Positions 8,797 through 18,902 of a DNA stretch of 64,000 bases are shown here, piece by piece. The DNA comes from an uncultured Muribaculaceae bacterium (GTDB taxonomy: Bacteria > Bacteroidota > Bacteroidia > Bacteroidales > Muribaculaceae), in NCBI GenBank assembly GCA_947629175.1, contig CANRCT010000010.1, positions 1-64,000 on the forward strand. The letters are read 5' to 3'. Position numbers and translations under genes: made by a program. The notes beneath the pieces were generated by a model. That model did no database searches and was not told where the DNA came from. It was given only the letters and a program-made list of their open reading frames with translations. Positions within the stretch are counted from its first letter, which is position 1. Each line of letters begins with the position of its first letter.

Positions 8797-10645
8797 CGCC
8801 GGAAGCATTTGGCAGGCTTTCGATGAATGACGCCTGAAAGCGCTGCCCTCGGAAGTGGCGGCGAAGAGTCACCACGACGGTGTTGTCGCCGCGCCGGAGC
8901 GCTACCTTTACAGGGCGGCGCATCCAGTAGAGCTGTTCGTCGGTGTAGGGGAGCTCCTCCTCGGGGCGCGCCCATGTGTTGTAGTGGTATCGGTAAGTCT
9001 CGGGCTCGCGCCAGACAGGAGGGGGGAGAGGAGTGCCGTTGACGGTCACTGTGCCGTAGTTGGGCCATCGGCCTTGTGGCGCGATGCCGTCGGAGATACG
9101 GTTGGACCGGGCCGGAGCCTCGAATCCGATCATGAAGCGGCGCACGGTATCGGTGTCGCTGTGGATGCGGCGCGTCAGGCGGCAGCTGACGGGCAGTCCG
9201 GAAGGTATTCCGCGGGCGGCGCACAGGGCATCGAGGTCGAGCACGTCGCCGTAGGCTGTAAACGACCGGCTCATCGTGTCGGCGTCGATCTCCACAAGCC
9301 ATTCCGAGGCATGCAGCGGCGCCCAGTAGTCCATCTCTCCGGCAGGGACGCGCATGCGGTGGGTCTCCATGCGCTGCTGGAATCGCTCGAAAGCCGTCAT
9401 CGCGCTGTCGTCCGGCGCCGGTATGATGGTCGGCTCTGACTCCCGGCGCGCGGGAGCCGGCCCCGACCAGGCTCGCTCGCTGAAAGCCATGACGCCCCCC
9501 GCCAGGCCGTTGTGGCGCGCGGTGAGATCCTTGTCGGCTACTCTCACGTCGTTCCACAGGCAGATGATCCCGCCGAGGCAGTTGCCGTCGTGGCGACCGG
9601 TGCCTCCGATCTGATGGAAAAAGAGCCGTGCGGGCATAAGCAGAGGGTCGAAGAGGTTGAGATAGCCCATGGCGGAGTCAATGTACCTGACCGAAGCAGG
9701 GTACTGCGCCTTGTCGTCTGCGGCGTTTCTCCAGAGTTGCCTGATGGTGAGGCTGTCGGCGGGGAGTCCCGGATCCCATACCATCGCGGTGCGTCCGTGA
9801 CGCCTGACGAGATCCTGCGCCCACTTCATGAATCCCTCCTGATCATGTATGCGCACTTCGTCGGAGCCGATATGCAGCCAGGGACAGAGCGAGGCAGGGA
9901 TCTCCCGGCAGAATTCGCCGATGCACTCCTCCAGGATCCGGCGCCCCTCCTCGCTGTCCATCGGTTGGCCGAAAGCGGTCATAAAATAGTCGCTGTGGCC
10001 CGGAATATCGATCTCGGGCACGACCATGATGCCGCGGGCCCGGGCATAGGCTATTACGTCGCGTATCTCGTCGTAGGTGTAAAAGCACCCCTGGTCGCGT
10101 CCGGGCCGCTGGAATTTCCCGTCGTTGAGCCGCGGATAAGCCTTGCTCTCTATGCGCCAGGCTGGACGGTCGGTGAGGTGCCACTGAAACACGTTGAGCT
10201 TATAGGCGCCCATAAGGTCGAGATAGCTCTTTATGCGGTCGACGCCCGCGAAATTGCGTCCGTCGTCGTACATGAAGCCTCTTATCGGAAATTCGGGCCA
10301 GTCGGTGATCCTCACAAGCGGATAGGAGCCGTCGGGTCGGCGCAGCTGTCTGAGTGTCTGCCGCGCCCGGATCGCACCCGTGCTGTCGGTGGCCTCTATC
10401 GTGATTCCGTCGCGGCTTACGGTCAGCAAATATCCTTCGGGATGCCCGTGCAGCGGAGTGAAGAGTGGGTCGACTGTCACATGGGGGACTGTGTCGGATG
10501 GCCGCACGGTCGTTTCTGCCGTCAGCCTGACTGATCGCGGCTGCGGTATGAGGGCCAGATCGTCGGCTGTCGCCGCGGCCGCGGGTATCGACAGCATCGC
10601 CAGAGCGGCTATTGTCAGCAGTTTTATTCTGTAGGGGCAGATCAT
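8771..10645 (-). CDS. GH20 beta-N-acetylhexosaminidase
   Basis: A 624-residue exported glycoside hydrolase family 20 enzyme, expected to remove terminal GlcNAc or GalNAc from glycans. A signal peptide (MICPYRIKLLTIAALAML...) starts at the ATG at 10645. An N-terminal GH20b-like domain is followed by the TIM barrel with RGFMYDDGRNF, FQWHLTDRPAWRIES, PEIDIPGHSDYF and the catalytic Asp-Glu pair in LHIGSDEV. The C-terminal 200 residues form an accessory beta domain of unknown role. A longer reading frame to 10702 is rejected: the ATG at 10645 overlaps the stop of the upstream gene as ATGA, giving translational coupling, and begins directly at the signal peptide. Usual family sizes are 500-800 residues. 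Confidence 0.92.
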   Translation of the reverse strand: MICPYRIKLLTIAALAMLSIPAAAATADDLALIPQPRSVRLTAETTVRPSDTVPHVTVDPLFTPLHGHPEGYLLTVSRDGITIEATDSTGAIRARQTLRQLRRPDGSYPLVRITDWPEFPIRGFMYDDGRNFAGVDRIKSYLDLMGAYKLNVFQWHLTDRPAWRIESKAYPRLNDGKFQRPGRDQGCFYTYDEIRDVIAYARARGIMVVPEIDIPGHSDYFMTAFGQPMDSEEGRRILEECIGEFCREIPASLCPWLHIGSDEVRIHDQEGFMKWAQDLVRRHGRTAMVWDPGLPADSLTIRQLWRNAADDKAQYPASVRYIDSAMGYLNLFDPLLMPARLFFHQIGGTGRHDGNCLGGIICLWNDVRVADKDLTARHNGLAGGVMAFSERAWSGPAPARRESEPTIIPAPDDSAMTAFERFQQRMETHRMRVPAGEMDYWAPLHASEWLVEIDADTMSRSFTAYGDVLDLDALCAARGIPSGLPVSCRLTRRIHSDTDTVRRFMIGFEAPARSNRISDGIAPQGRWPNYGTVTVNGTPLPPPVWREPETYRYHYNTWARPEEELPYTDEQLYWMRRPVKVALRRGDNTVVVTLRRHFRGQRFQASFIESLPNASGVVHTEKLP

Positions 10646-12153
10646 AGCTTCGTCATAAACTTTCTTCGCATCCTGTAGAATTGTATGCACACTATGAGGC
10701 ATATTGAGAATGCCGCCATCTCCGATATTAATTCAGGTATATCGATCTCTTTGAATATCAGGAAATGTATGGCGTTGGCAAGAATGGGAAGCACCTGCAC
10801 AATAGTGAGCATTATGAGGATAAAATTAATAATGGTGTTCTCCTTGTTCTCCCGCTGTATTTTGGCAAGATTGATCATCTGTTCGAGTGTCTCTTTGTTC
10901 TGCTTGTAACGGTCAATCGCCTTGTCGATGCCAAATCTTCTGGAGATTCTTTCGGCCGACCTGCGCACGGTCGGGAAAACGAAATTAGACGGTTCGAAAA
11001 ACAACAGCGATTTGGACATCTCCGTCACCAGTGCGCTCAATGAGGCTATTGAGGCCGTCTGAGTGTCACGTTCCTGCGCGATCTGCCGGTTGACTTTGGC
11101 GCTGACTCTGCCGATAGCCGCATCCTGAAGCAGTATCAGCTCTACAAAGAATACCTCTATTGCCTGATACTGAAGTCGGACTGTCAGATCCGCTATGTCC
11201 TTTGTGCTTATTTCAAGGAGCACCACTTCTGACACATATGCTTCGGCCGTATTATACTGGGCTATGTTTTCCTGAGCATTCTCAATGAAAGTGCGTCCGA
11301 TGATATCGCCCATAGGATGATATTCCGTAGCCAAGATATTGATAATGTCGTTCTGCGACAATTTCTCATACGAGCACACAAGATTCCGGTGTTCGCCATA
11401 CTGAATGAATTTTCTGTCCAGCATCCATTCGCAGATGGTCTTGTCGACTTTCCCGTCTCGAATTCTGAGAGATTTATATCTGAATTCTTCCAGAATTCTG
11501 AGAGCGTCGACATGCACATCCGATACGATAATATCGATTACGCCTAAACCTGTGAAGCTGTGCCTGGCGCAGATTATCGCACACGGCTGATAGCTTCTGC
11601 CGTCGTAGGTCAGGTAATAATCACCCAAATATTCACGGTCAAGTGATTTGACGAAATCGCTCGTAAACTCCAGCTCGTTTGTGGTCTTGAGCTGGTCTAT
11701 GAAATATCTTACGTCGCGCCCGCGGTTGCCGGAGTCGTCAAACGTGTCAGGGCTGGCTGAACAGGGGATTAGCAGGTGAATGTCGCACTTTTTCAATCTG
11801 CATTCGCTCAAAAAGGCAGATGGAGAAATATCCAGATAGTCAGCGGTGTCGCCAACAAATGAATGGTAATATACTTCCAGCGTTTCGCCGTCCCTGACGA
11901 TCTGACAGCTCTTTATTTCGAAGAACGGGAAGTATTTCCATTTGTTCAAAAGCCATAAATCGGTGTCGTCTATGAAGATCCCCACTCCGGAGCATTTGGC
12001 CCCGTCGGCCCGATCATATGAATTTCGATATTCTCCGATCCTGACACTCCTGAGGTTGTCAACTTCCAGACTGTCAATAATCCTGATTTCACGGCCAAAG
12101 AAATCCTTTATGATATTCAGTTCGGATTCGTCGCAGAAATAGAGTCTCGCCAT
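10642..12153 (-). CDS. Unknown protein with C-terminal coiled coil and two membrane helices (CorA-like shape)
   Basis: A 503-residue protein I do not recognise. Residues 1-390 are soluble and mixed alpha/beta without a signal peptide. About 390-425 is a charged helical stretch (KAIDRYKQNKETLEQMINLAKI), followed by two hydrophobic helices (about 432-458 and 470-490) and a basic tail. A large cytosolic domain, long helix and two terminal membrane helices recall CorA/ZntB transporters, but I see no GMN motif, so this is similarity of shape only. Its 3' end overlaps the GH20 start as ATGA. Base composition is lower in GC than its neighbours, suggesting accessory origin. A TATATTTG box (minus, 12174-12181) lies 20 bp upstream of the ATG. 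Confidence 0.8.
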   Translation of the reverse strand: MARLYFCDESELNIIKDFFGREIRIIDSLEVDNLRSVRIGEYRNSYDRADGAKCSGVGIFIDDTDLWLLNKWKYFPFFEIKSCQIVRDGETLEVYYHSFVGDTADYLDISPSAFLSECRLKKCDIHLLIPCSASPDTFDDSGNRGRDVRYFIDQLKTTNELEFTSDFVKSLDREYLGDYYLTYDGRSYQPCAIICARHSFTGLGVIDIIVSDVHVDALRILEEFRYKSLRIRDGKVDKTICEWMLDRKFIQYGEHRNLVCSYEKLSQNDIINILATEYHPMGDIIGRTFIENAQENIAQYNTAEAYVSEVVLLEISTKDIADLTVRLQYQAIEVFFVELILLQDAAIGRVSAKVNRQIAQERDTQTASIASLSALVTEMSKSLLFFEPSNFVFPTVRRSAERISRRFGIDKAIDRYKQNKETLEQMINLAKIQRENKENTIINFILIMLTIVQVLPILANAIHFLIFKEIDIPELISEMAAFSICLIVCIQFYRMRRKFMTKL

Positions 12154-12173
12154 AGCAATTTTTTAAGATTTCA

Positions 12174-12181
12174 CAAATATA
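12174..12181 (-). promoter_or_regulatory. Candidate -7 box for the unknown membrane protein gene
   Basis: TATATTTG on the minus strand, 20 bp before the ATG at 12153. No convincing TTTG is found at the right distance upstream. Confidence 0.45.
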
Positions 12182-12204
12182 CGATTTTTTGTCCCGGGCC
12201 GGAA

Positions 12205-12271
12205 ATCCGGCGCGTATATTTTTGAGAAAAAGCGTTTCCATGGTGAAATCCGGCGCAAAAATATCCGGCGC
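12205..12271. repeat. Three copies of ATCCGGCGC between divergent promoters
   Basis: The 9-mer ATCCGGCGC occurs at 12205-12213, 12248-12256 and 12263-12271, in the 170-bp space between the divergent promoters of the unknown membrane protein and gltB. They could be sites of a regulator of gltB, but nothing proves it. Confidence 0.55.
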
Positions 12272-12316
12272 ACTGGAATTTTGCACGTCGGTCGAACACG
12301 GATGACTGACATTTTG

Positions 12317-12347
12317 TTTGCAAATATGCGGATTTGTTGTAAATTTG
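12317..12347 (+). promoter_or_regulatory. Promoter of gltB
   Basis: TTTG (12317-12320), 19-bp spacer, TAAATTTG (12340-12347): a perfect Bacteroidetes consensus, placing the transcript start near 12353. Confidence 0.85.
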
Positions 12348-12393
12348 CAATGTTTTTGGGTTGTTTATATTTACAAAAGATAGTATTTCGTCA

Positions 12394-15300
12394 GTGAAAG
12401 GTCTTTATTCCCCACAATATGAGCACGACGCGTGCGGTGTGGGACTGGTCGTCAGGATCGACGGCAGCAAACATCATTCGATAGTGGACCGCGGTCTGAC
12501 TATCCTGGAACATCTCGCCCACCGCGGCGCCGAAGGAGCCGACAACAAGAGCGGCGACGGCGCGGGCATCATGGTCCAGATACCTCATGAATACATATTG
12601 CTCAACGGCATACCGGTGCCCGAAAAGGGGCGTTACGGCGTAGGCATGATATTCATGCCAAAGGAAAAGGAGCAGCGCGACGAGTTCGAGCGCATCATCG
12701 ACAGCGAGATAAAGGCGCGCGGACTCTTCCTGATGCATACGCGCGACGTGCCGGTCGACTCGTCCGTGCTCGGTCATGACGCTCTCGCCTCCGAGCCGCT
12801 GATCCGGCAGATCTTCATAGTGGGCTGCGATAATCAGCAGCGGTTCGAGTCGATGCTCTACGCCATCCGCAAGAGCATCGAGCGGCGCGTGCTCGAGAGC
12901 GAGGCTCTGACGGCGAAGGAATCATGCTATATCGCGAGCCTGTCGACGCGGACGCTCGTCTACAAGGGGATGCTCTCGTCGCTGCAGCTGCGCGCATACT
13001 TCAAGGATCTGCAGAGCCCCTACTTCACGAGCGCGATAGCCCTCGTCCACTCACGGTTCTCCACCAACACCTTCCCGCAGTGGCGGCTGGCGCAGCCGTT
13101 TCGTATCATAGGCCACAACGGCGAAATCAACACCATACGCGGCAACCGGTTCTGGATGTCGACGCGCGAGGCCGTGATCGAGCCGCAGAACCTCGGCGGG
13201 ATGGAGCATATCGGGCAGGTGATACAGCCTGGGATGAGCGACAGCGCGTCGTTTGACAACGCTCTGGAGTTTTTCGTCCAGTCGGGCATGTCGCTTCCCC
13301 ACGCGCTGGCCATGCTGATGCCCGAGAGCATCAGCGAGGAGAACCCGTTGTCGGCCCGTCTGCGCGCCTTCTACGAGTACCACTCCATATTCATGGCTCC
13401 CTGGGACGGCCCGGCGGCGATACTCTTCTCCGACGGCCGCTATGCGGGAGGAATGCTCGACCGCAACGGGCTGCGTCCGGCCCGTGTGATCATCACCAAA
13501 AACGGCGAGATGGTGGTAGCCTCCGAGACCGGCGTACTCGACATACCGGGCGCCGAAATAGAGCGCCGTTCGCGGCTAAAGCCGGGCAAGATACTGATGG
13601 TCGACACCGAGAAGGGGGAGATACTCATCGACCGCGACATCAAGCGCGCACTGGCCGACGAACACCCATACCGGGAGTGGCTGGCCGAGAACCGCATAGT
13701 GCTCAGCGACATCAAGAGTGGCCGCAAGGTGACCCACGAGGTGGACGACCTGCCCCGGCTGCTGACGGCTTTCGGCTACAGCAGCGAGGACATAGACCTT
13801 ATCCTCAAGCCGATGGCCATGACTTCGGCCGAGCCGGTGGCCTCTATGGGCAATGACGCGGCTCCTGCCATCCTTGCCCGCATGCCTCAGAGGTTTTTCA
13901 ATTATTTCAGGCAACAGTTCGCCCAGGTGACCAATCCTCCTATCGACCCTATACGCGAGGAGCTGGTGATGTCGCTGACAAGCTATGTCGGGGCGGTCAG
14001 GAAAAACATCCTGCATCCGTCGCCAGAGCTGTGTTCGGTGGTCATGATGCCGAGTCCGATCATCTCGGACAGCGAGCTCGACAGGCTGCGCCATCTGCGC
14101 TACAAGGGTTTCCGCACTATCACGCTGCCGATGCTTTTCAGCGCCGACGGTGGTCCGGAGGCAATGGAGACGAGTCTGCGCGAACTGTGCCGGCAGGCCG
14201 AGGAGACGGTCGACAACGGCTACAACTATATGGTGCTCTCCGACCGCGGCGTCGACGCTCGTCACGCTCCGATACCGTCGCTGCTCGCGCTCTCGGCCGT
14301 CCACAATCATCTTGTGGCTCGCCGCAAACGCTCGCAGATAGCCATAATCGTGGAGAGCGGAGAGATTATTGAGGTGATGCACGTGGCCCTGCTGATGGGC
14401 TACGGCGCGAGCGCGGTCAATCCCTATATGGCGTTCGCCATATTGAAGTCGCTCGTCGAACGGAAAGAGCTGCAGCTCGACTTCGACGGCGCCGAGAAGC
14501 ATTATATCAAGGCAGTCAACAAAGGGATGCTCAAAGTGATGTCGAAAATGGGCATCAGCACCATCCGCAGCTATCGCGGCTGCGCTCTCTTCGAGTCGCT
14601 CGGAGTCGGTTCGCGCCTGCTGAATCTCTACATGGGCGGCGGCATGTCGCCTATTGAGGGGATCGGCATAGAGGATGTGGCGGCCGACGCGCTCCGCAAC
14701 CATTCGCGCGCATTCTCCACCGACAAAGAGGTGACGGCTCCCGAACTGGAGAATTTCGGCAACTACAGCTTCAGAAAGTCGGGCGAGGCACACGCATGGA
14801 ATCCTGCAGTAGTGGCGGTCCTCCGCGAGGCGGTCAGGTCTGACGATCCGGAGAAGTTCCGCGAATTCGTCGGTCTGGTCGAGAATCCGGCCGAGCCGGT
14901 GCTGCTTCACGACCTGATGGAGGTGCGGTCAGACCGCGGTCCTATACCGGTCGACGAGGTGGAGAGCGAGGCGGAGATTATGAAGCGGTTTGCCACCGAG
15001 GCCATGTCGTTCGGCGCCATCAGCAAGGAGGCCCACGAGGCTCTGGCCATAGCCATGAACCGTATCGGAGGCATGAGCAATACGGGCGAAGGCGGCGAGG
15101 ATCCGGAGCGCAACAAGGTGCGCCCCGACGGCACATGGCCCCGCAGCAGCGTCAAGCAGGTGGCTTCGGGCCGTTTCGGCGTCGATGCCGAATATCTGGT
15201 CAACGCCGACGAGATACAGATCAAGGTGGCCCAGGGCGCAAAGCCCGGCGAGGGCGGACAGCTCCCCGGCTTCAAGGTCGACGAGGTCATAGCCCGCACG

Positions 15301-16863
15301 CGCCGCGCCCTGCCGGGTCTGACGCTGATATCCCCGCCCCCTCATCACGACATATATTCAATAGAGGATCTGGCACAGCTGATTTTCGATCTGAAGAACA
15401 TCAACCCGACGGCTCTTGTCAGTGTCAAACTGGTGGCGGAGAGCGGTGTGGGCACGATCGCGGCCGGAGTGGCCAAAGCCAAGGCCGACAAGATACTGAT
15501 CAGCGGATGCGACGGAGGCACCGGCGCAAGCCCGGCAAGCTCGATGAAATATGCCGGCATTCCGGCGGAGATCGGTCTGGCCGAGATACAGCAGACCCTC
15601 GTGATGAACAATCTGCGCGGCAAGGTGCGCCTGCAGGTCGACGGGCAGCTCAAGAGTCCGGCCGACGTCATTGTTTCGGCTCTGCTCGGCGCCGAGGAGT
15701 ACGGGTTCGGCACGGCCGCTCTCGTGGTGCTCGGTTGCTGCATGGACCGTCGTTGTCAGACCAACAGGTGCCCCGTAGGCATAGCCACGCAGGATCCCGC
15801 TCTACGCTCGCGCTTCGCCGGAAGCCACGAGCATCTCGTGCGCTACTTCACTTTTATGGCTTCGGAGGTGAGAAGACGGCTTGCCGCCATGGGCTATCGG
15901 TCGATCGACGAGATAGTGGGCCGCGCCGATCTGCTGCGCAAGAGGCAGGTGGCTCCGGGAACTAAAGCCGACCGGATCGATTTCTCGCGGCTCTTCTTCG
16001 TGTCGGAGGCGCCGGAGGGCAGCGAGGCGCCGTCACTGCACTGCATCTCGGAGCAGGACCACAGGATATCCGGCGTAAAGGACGAGGCGCTGCTGCAGCT
16101 GATAGGCAACGCCGTCGACAACCAGCGGCCCATATCGCTGGGAATGCCGATAGTCAACACCGACCGCTCCGTAGGCACTATGCTCAGCGGGCATATAACG
16201 AAATTGTTCGGATCGGCTGGTCTGCCCGACGACAGCGTGAACCTTTCGTTCACGGGCAGCGCGGGGCAGAGTTTCGGCGCGTTCATATGCAAGGGGATGA
16301 CCCTGCGGCTTGAAGGCGACGCCAACGACTACCTCGGCAAGGGTCTGTCGGGCGGCAGGATCGTGGTGGTGCCTCCGCGCGACGCTACGTTCGCGCCAGA
16401 GGACAATACGATCGCCGGCAATACTCTGCTCTACGGGGCGACAGGCGGCGAACTGTTTGTCAACGGCCGCGTAGGAGAGCGCTTCGCTGTGCGCAACAGC
16501 GGCGCTGTGGCCGTCGTGGAGGGTGTGGGCGACCATGGCTGCGAGTACATGACCGGGGGCCGTGTGGCCGTGCTCGGCAAGATCGGACGCAATTTCGCCG
16601 CCGGCATGAGCGGCGGCATCGCCTATATCTGGAACAAGCAGGGCAACGTGGACTACTTCGTCAATATGGATCTTGTGGAGATAACCCTTCTGGAGTCGGA
16701 TGATGAGAAGGCCGAGCTGCGCGATCTGCTGGAGCGTCATGTGCGCCATACCGGAAGCCGGCTTGCCCGGCGCATGCTCGACGCCTGGGAGGAATATCTG
16801 CCGCAATTCCTGAAGATCACCCCGGTGGAGTACAAGAAATTCCTTGTCAAAACCGGTGATTGA
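12394..16863 (+). CDS. gltB: Glutamate synthase large (alpha) subunit
   Basis: A 1489-residue protein that moves the glutamine amide to 2-oxoglutarate to make glutamate. The type-II glutamine amidotransferase domain starts with the nucleophile in EHDACGVG and has the [12 protein letters not shown] loop. Then come the central domain, the FMN/synthase domain ([28 protein letters not shown]) and the 3Fe-4S cysteines in [14 protein letters not shown], ending with the GXGXG-type beta-helix. Start: a TTG at 12361 is possible but lies only about 8 nt from the predicted transcript start; GTG at 12394 gives [15 protein letters not shown], which fits homologues. The NAD(P)H-binding small subunit gltD is not adjacent: the next gene is rpsF. 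The electron donor must therefore come from elsewhere in the genome. Confidence 0.95.
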   Translation: MKGLYSPQYEHDACGVGLVVRIDGSKHHSIVDRGLTILEHLAHRGAEGADNKSGDGAGIMVQIPHEYILLNGIPVPEKGRYGVGMIFMPKEKEQRDEFERIIDSEIKARGLFLMHTRDVPVDSSVLGHDALASEPLIRQIFIVGCDNQQRFESMLYAIRKSIERRVLESEALTAKESCYIASLSTRTLVYKGMLSSLQLRAYFKDLQSPYFTSAIALVHSRFSTNTFPQWRLAQPFRIIGHNGEINTIRGNRFWMSTREAVIEPQNLGGMEHIGQVIQPGMSDSASFDNALEFFVQSGMSLPHALAMLMPESISEENPLSARLRAFYEYHSIFMAPWDGPAAILFSDGRYAGGMLDRNGLRPARVIITKNGEMVVASETGVLDIPGAEIERRSRLKPGKILMVDTEKGEILIDRDIKRALADEHPYREWLAENRIVLSDIKSGRKVTHEVDDLPRLLTAFGYSSEDIDLILKPMAMTSAEPVASMGNDAAPAILARMPQRFFNYFRQQFAQVTNPPIDPIREELVMSLTSYVGAVRKNILHPSPELCSVVMMPSPIISDSELDRLRHLRYKGFRTITLPMLFSADGGPEAMETSLRELCRQAEETVDNGYNYMVLSDRGVDARHAPIPSLLALSAVHNHLVARRKRSQIAIIVESGEIIEVMHVALLMGYGASAVNPYMAFAILKSLVERKELQLDFDGAEKHYIKAVNKGMLKVMSKMGISTIRSYRGCALFESLGVGSRLLNLYMGGGMSPIEGIGIEDVAADALRNHSRAFSTDKEVTAPELENFGNYSFRKSGEAHAWNPAVVAVLREAVRSDDPEKFREFVGLVENPAEPVLLHDLMEVRSDRGPIPVDEVESEAEIMKRFATEAMSFGAISKEAHEALAIAMNRIGGMSNTGEGGEDPERNKVRPDGTWPRSSVKQVASGRFGVDAEYLVNADEIQIKVAQGAKPGEGGQLPGFKVDEVIARTRRALPGLTLISPPPHHDIYSIEDLAQLIFDLKNINPTALVSVKLVAESGVGTIAAGVAKAKADKILISGCDGGTGASPASSMKYAGIPAEIGLAEIQQTLVMNNLRGKVRLQVDGQLKSPADVIVSALLGAEEYGFGTAALVVLGCCMDRRCQTNRCPVGIATQDPALRSRFAGSHEHLVRYFTFMASEVRRRLAAMGYRSIDEIVGRADLLRKRQVAPGTKADRIDFSRLFFVSEAPEGSEAPSLHCISEQDHRISGVKDEALLQLIGNAVDNQRPISLGMPIVNTDRSVGTMLSGHITKLFGSAGLPDDSVNLSFTGSAGQSFGAFICKGMTLRLEGDANDYLGKGLSGGRIVVVPPRDATFAPEDNTIAGNTLLYGATGGELFVNGRVGERFAVRNSGAVAVVEGVGDHGCEYMTGGRVAVLGKIGRNFAAGMSGGIAYIWNKQGNVDYFVNMDLVEITLLESDDEKAELRDLLERHVRHTGSRLARRMLDAWEEYLPQFLKITPVEYKKFLVKTGD

Positions 16864-16869
16864 AAAATA

Positions 16870-16901
16870 TTTGCGGGTTTGAAGGAAAATTCGTAACTTT
16901 G
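16870..16901 (+). promoter_or_regulatory. Promoter of the rpsF-rpsR-rplI operon
   Basis: TTTG (16870-16873), 20-bp spacer, TAACTTTG (16894-16901), starting 7 bp after the gltB stop. It gives the ribosomal-protein operon its own transcript with a leader of about 88 nt. Confidence 0.85.
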
Positions 16902-16915
16902 CGGCGCTTTTGCGG

Positions 16916-16949
16916 CATGCCGACCCGGCTTAAAGGTCGGCGAGGCATG
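16916..16949 (+). promoter_or_regulatory. Hairpin in the rpsF leader, possible S6:S18 autoregulatory element
   Basis: The leader folds into a 7-bp GC-rich stem (GCCGACC at 16919-16925 with GGTCGGC at 16935-16941) with a 9-nt loop. A lower CAT/ATG stem is separated by a purine bulge on the 3' side. Many bacteria regulate rpsF operons through an S6:S18-binding hairpin with a conserved CCG. The position fits and CCG occurs here, but I have not aligned it to the published motif. Confidence 0.4.
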
Positions 16950-16994
16950 AGGCATGGCATAAAGACAATCAAACTCAATACCAACCCAAAGAAC

Positions 16995-17375
16995 ATGAAG
17001 TACGAAACCGTTTTCATTTTAACTCCCGTTTTGTCTGACGTTCAGATGAAGGAAGCGGTAGAAAAGTTCGCTGATGTGCTCAAAGCCGAGGGCGCGACCA
17101 TCGTGAACGAAGAGCTCTGGGGTCTGCGCAAGCTCGCCTATCCCATCGCCAAGAAGTCGACAGGCTTCTACAGCCTCATCGAATTCGACGCTGATCCGAC
17201 CGTAGTGAAGAAGCTTGAGACAGCTTTCCGCCGCGACGAGCGCGTCATCCGATTCCTCACATTCCGTCTCGACAAGTATGCCGCCCAGTATGCCGAGAAG
17301 CGCCGTTCGCTCCGTGCAGGCAAGGCCGCTGCCGCCAAGGAAGAAAAAGTAGAAACCGAAACAAAGGAGAATTAA
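16995..17375 (+). CDS. rpsF: 30S ribosomal protein S6
   Basis: A 126-residue bS6, starting [15 protein letters not shown] and containing [12 protein letters not shown] and [14 protein letters not shown], with the acidic/basic low-complexity tail seen in Bacteroidetes. S6 binds 16S rRNA with S18 on the platform of the small subunit. A longer reading frame from 16860 is rejected because the promoter and leader lie inside it. First gene of the operon; rpsR follows after 3 nt. Confidence 0.97.
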   Translation: MKYETVFILTPVLSDVQMKEAVEKFADVLKAEGATIVNEELWGLRKLAYPIAKKSTGFYSLIEFDADPTVVKKLETAFRRDERVIRFLTFRLDKYAAQYAEKRRSLRAGKAAAAKEEKVETETKEN

Positions 17376-17378
17376 GCT

Positions 17379-17648
17379 ATGGCACAGACACAGTCAGAAA
17401 TCCGCTACCTCACTCCGCTGTCGGTAGACGTGAAGAAGAAAAAATATTGCCGGTTCAAGAGAAGCGGTATCAAGTATATCGACTACAAGGATCCTGAATT
17501 CCTCAAGAAGTTCCTCAACGAGCAGGGCAAGATACTTCCCCGCCGCATCACAGGCACTTCGCTGAAGTTCCAGCGCCGCGTGGCCCAGGCCGTTAAGCGT
17601 GCCCGCCATCTGGCCCTCCTTCCCTACGTCACCGACTTGATGAAATAA
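17379..17648 (+). CDS. rpsR: 30S ribosomal protein S18
   Basis: An 89-residue bS18 with the family core [21 protein letters not shown] followed by a basic C-terminal helix rich in Arg and Lys ([18 protein letters not shown]). It forms the S6:S18 heterodimer on 16S rRNA. It lies 3 nt after rpsF and 22 nt before rplI, the standard bacterial order. Confidence 0.97.
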   Translation: MAQTQSEIRYLTPLSVDVKKKKYCRFKRSGIKYIDYKDPEFLKKFLNEQGKILPRRITGTSLKFQRRVAQAVKRARHLALLPYVTDLMK

Positions 17649-17670
17649 CCCCTAAACTCTGACAGCAATT

Positions 17671-18114
17671 ATGAAGATCATACTTAAGGAAGACATTCCG
17701 TCGCTGGGTTACAAGGACGACGTGGTCATCGTCAAAGACGGCTATGGCCGCAACTACCTCATCCCCCAGGGCAAGGCCGTTATCGCCAGCCCGTCGGCCC
17801 TCAAGTCGCTCGCCGAAGAGCAGAAGCAGCGCGCCCACAAGCTCGCCAAGATCAAGGCTGACGCCGAGGCTGTGGCCGAGTCGCTCAAGGACGTGGCTCT
17901 GACCATCGGTGCGAAGACAAGCTCCACCGGCACAATCTTCGGATCGGTCAACAACATCCAGATCGCCGAGGCTCTCGAGAAGCTCGGTCACAACATCGAC
18001 CGCAAGATCATCGTCATCAAGGAGCCTGTGAAGGAAGTAGGCAAGTACGAGGCTACCATCAAGCTCCACAAGGACGTAACGGTAACCGTGCCTTTCGAGG
18101 TCGTTTCGGAGTAA
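17671..18114 (+). CDS. rplI: 50S ribosomal protein L9
   Basis: A 147-residue bL9. The N-terminal domain MKIILKEDIPSLGYKDDVV with GYGRNYLIPQGKA binds 23S rRNA. A long charged connecting helix (about 40-75) leads to the C-terminal domain. It helps hold the reading frame during translation. Last gene of the operon, followed by a strong terminator. Confidence 0.97.
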   Translation: MKIILKEDIPSLGYKDDVVIVKDGYGRNYLIPQGKAVIASPSALKSLAEEQKQRAHKLAKIKADAEAVAESLKDVALTIGAKTSSTGTIFGSVNNIQIAEALEKLGHNIDRKIIVIKEPVKEVGKYEATIKLHKDVTVTVPFEVVSE

Positions 18115-18152
18115 TCCTCCGCATCCTCCGGGCCTTTGCCCCACAATACACC

Positions 18153-18185
18153 GACGGGGCCGCGCTTTTGAAGCGCGGCCCCGTC
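18153..18185. terminator. Terminator between rplI and trmD (convergent)
   Basis: A perfect 15-bp GC-rich stem (18153-18167 with 18171-18185) and a 3-nt loop, followed on the plus strand by GCTATTTTA. It lies between convergent rplI and trmD and probably serves mainly rplI. Confidence 0.8.
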
Positions 18186-18218
18186 GCTATTTTATGGGGT
18201 TGACGGCCGGAGCTGCGG

Positions 18219-18902
18219 TCAGTCGGCTGGGTCGAGGAGGTCGGGGCGCAGGCGGCGGGTGCGCTCCATGGCCTGGTCGTAGCGCCACTGGTCGATGCGG
18301 GCCTGATGGCCTGAAAGCAGTATGTCGGGCACGCGCCAGCCTTTGTAGTCGGCCGGACGCGAGTAGACCGGGGGCGCGAGAAGGTTGTCCTGGAAAGAGT
18401 CGGAGAGGGCGCTCTGCTCGTCGCCGATGGCGCCGGGTATCAGGCGCACTATCGCGTCGGTGATGACGAGCGCCGGCAGTTCGCCTCCGGTGAGCACATA
18501 GTCGCCTATGGAGATCTCCCGGGTGATCAGATGCTCTCTGACGCGGTAGTCGACGCCCTTGTAATGGCCGCAGAGTATGATGATGTTTTCGAGCAGCGAC
18601 ATGGAGTTGGCCATAGGCTGGTCGAAGGTCTCGCCGTCGGGCGATGTGAAGATCACCTCGTCGTAGTCGCGCTCGGCTTTCAGGGCCGTGATGGCGCGGT
18701 CGATGGGCTCCACCTGCATGACCATGCCGGCCTCGCCGCCGAACGGATAGTCGTCGACCTTGCGGTGGCGGTTGGTAGTGTAGTCGCGCAGGTTGTGCAC
18801 ATGGATGTCGACGAGCCCCTTGTTCCGGGCGCGTTTGATTATGGAGCATCCCAGCGGAGACTCGAACATCTCGGGGAGCACTGTCAGCAGGTCAATTCTC
18901 AT
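18219..18902 (-). CDS. trmD: tRNA (guanine-N1-)-methyltransferase
   Basis: A 227-residue SPOUT methyltransferase making m1G37 in tRNAs that read CNN/CGG codons, which prevents +1 frameshifts. TrmD features are all present: [44 protein letters not shown], and the trefoil-knot SAM site [19 protein letters not shown]. It overlaps the end of the upstream WYL gene by 11 nt, so it is probably cotranscribed with it. Length is typical. Confidence 0.96.
   Translation of the reverse strand: MRIDLLTVLPEMFESPLGCSIIKRARNKGLVDIHVHNLRDYTTNRHRKVDDYPFGGEAGMVMQVEPIDRAITALKAERDYDEVIFTSPDGETFDQPMANSMSLLENIIILCGHYKGVDYRVREHLITREISIGDYVLTGGELPALVITDAIVRLIPGAIGDEQSALSDSFQDNLLAPPVYSRPADYKGWRVPDILLSGHQARIDQWRYDQAMERTRRLRPDLLDPAD

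Noticed and set aside
13576-14910. 444-codon frame antisense to gltB
   Set aside because: Shadow frame, Arg/His-rich, no motifs.
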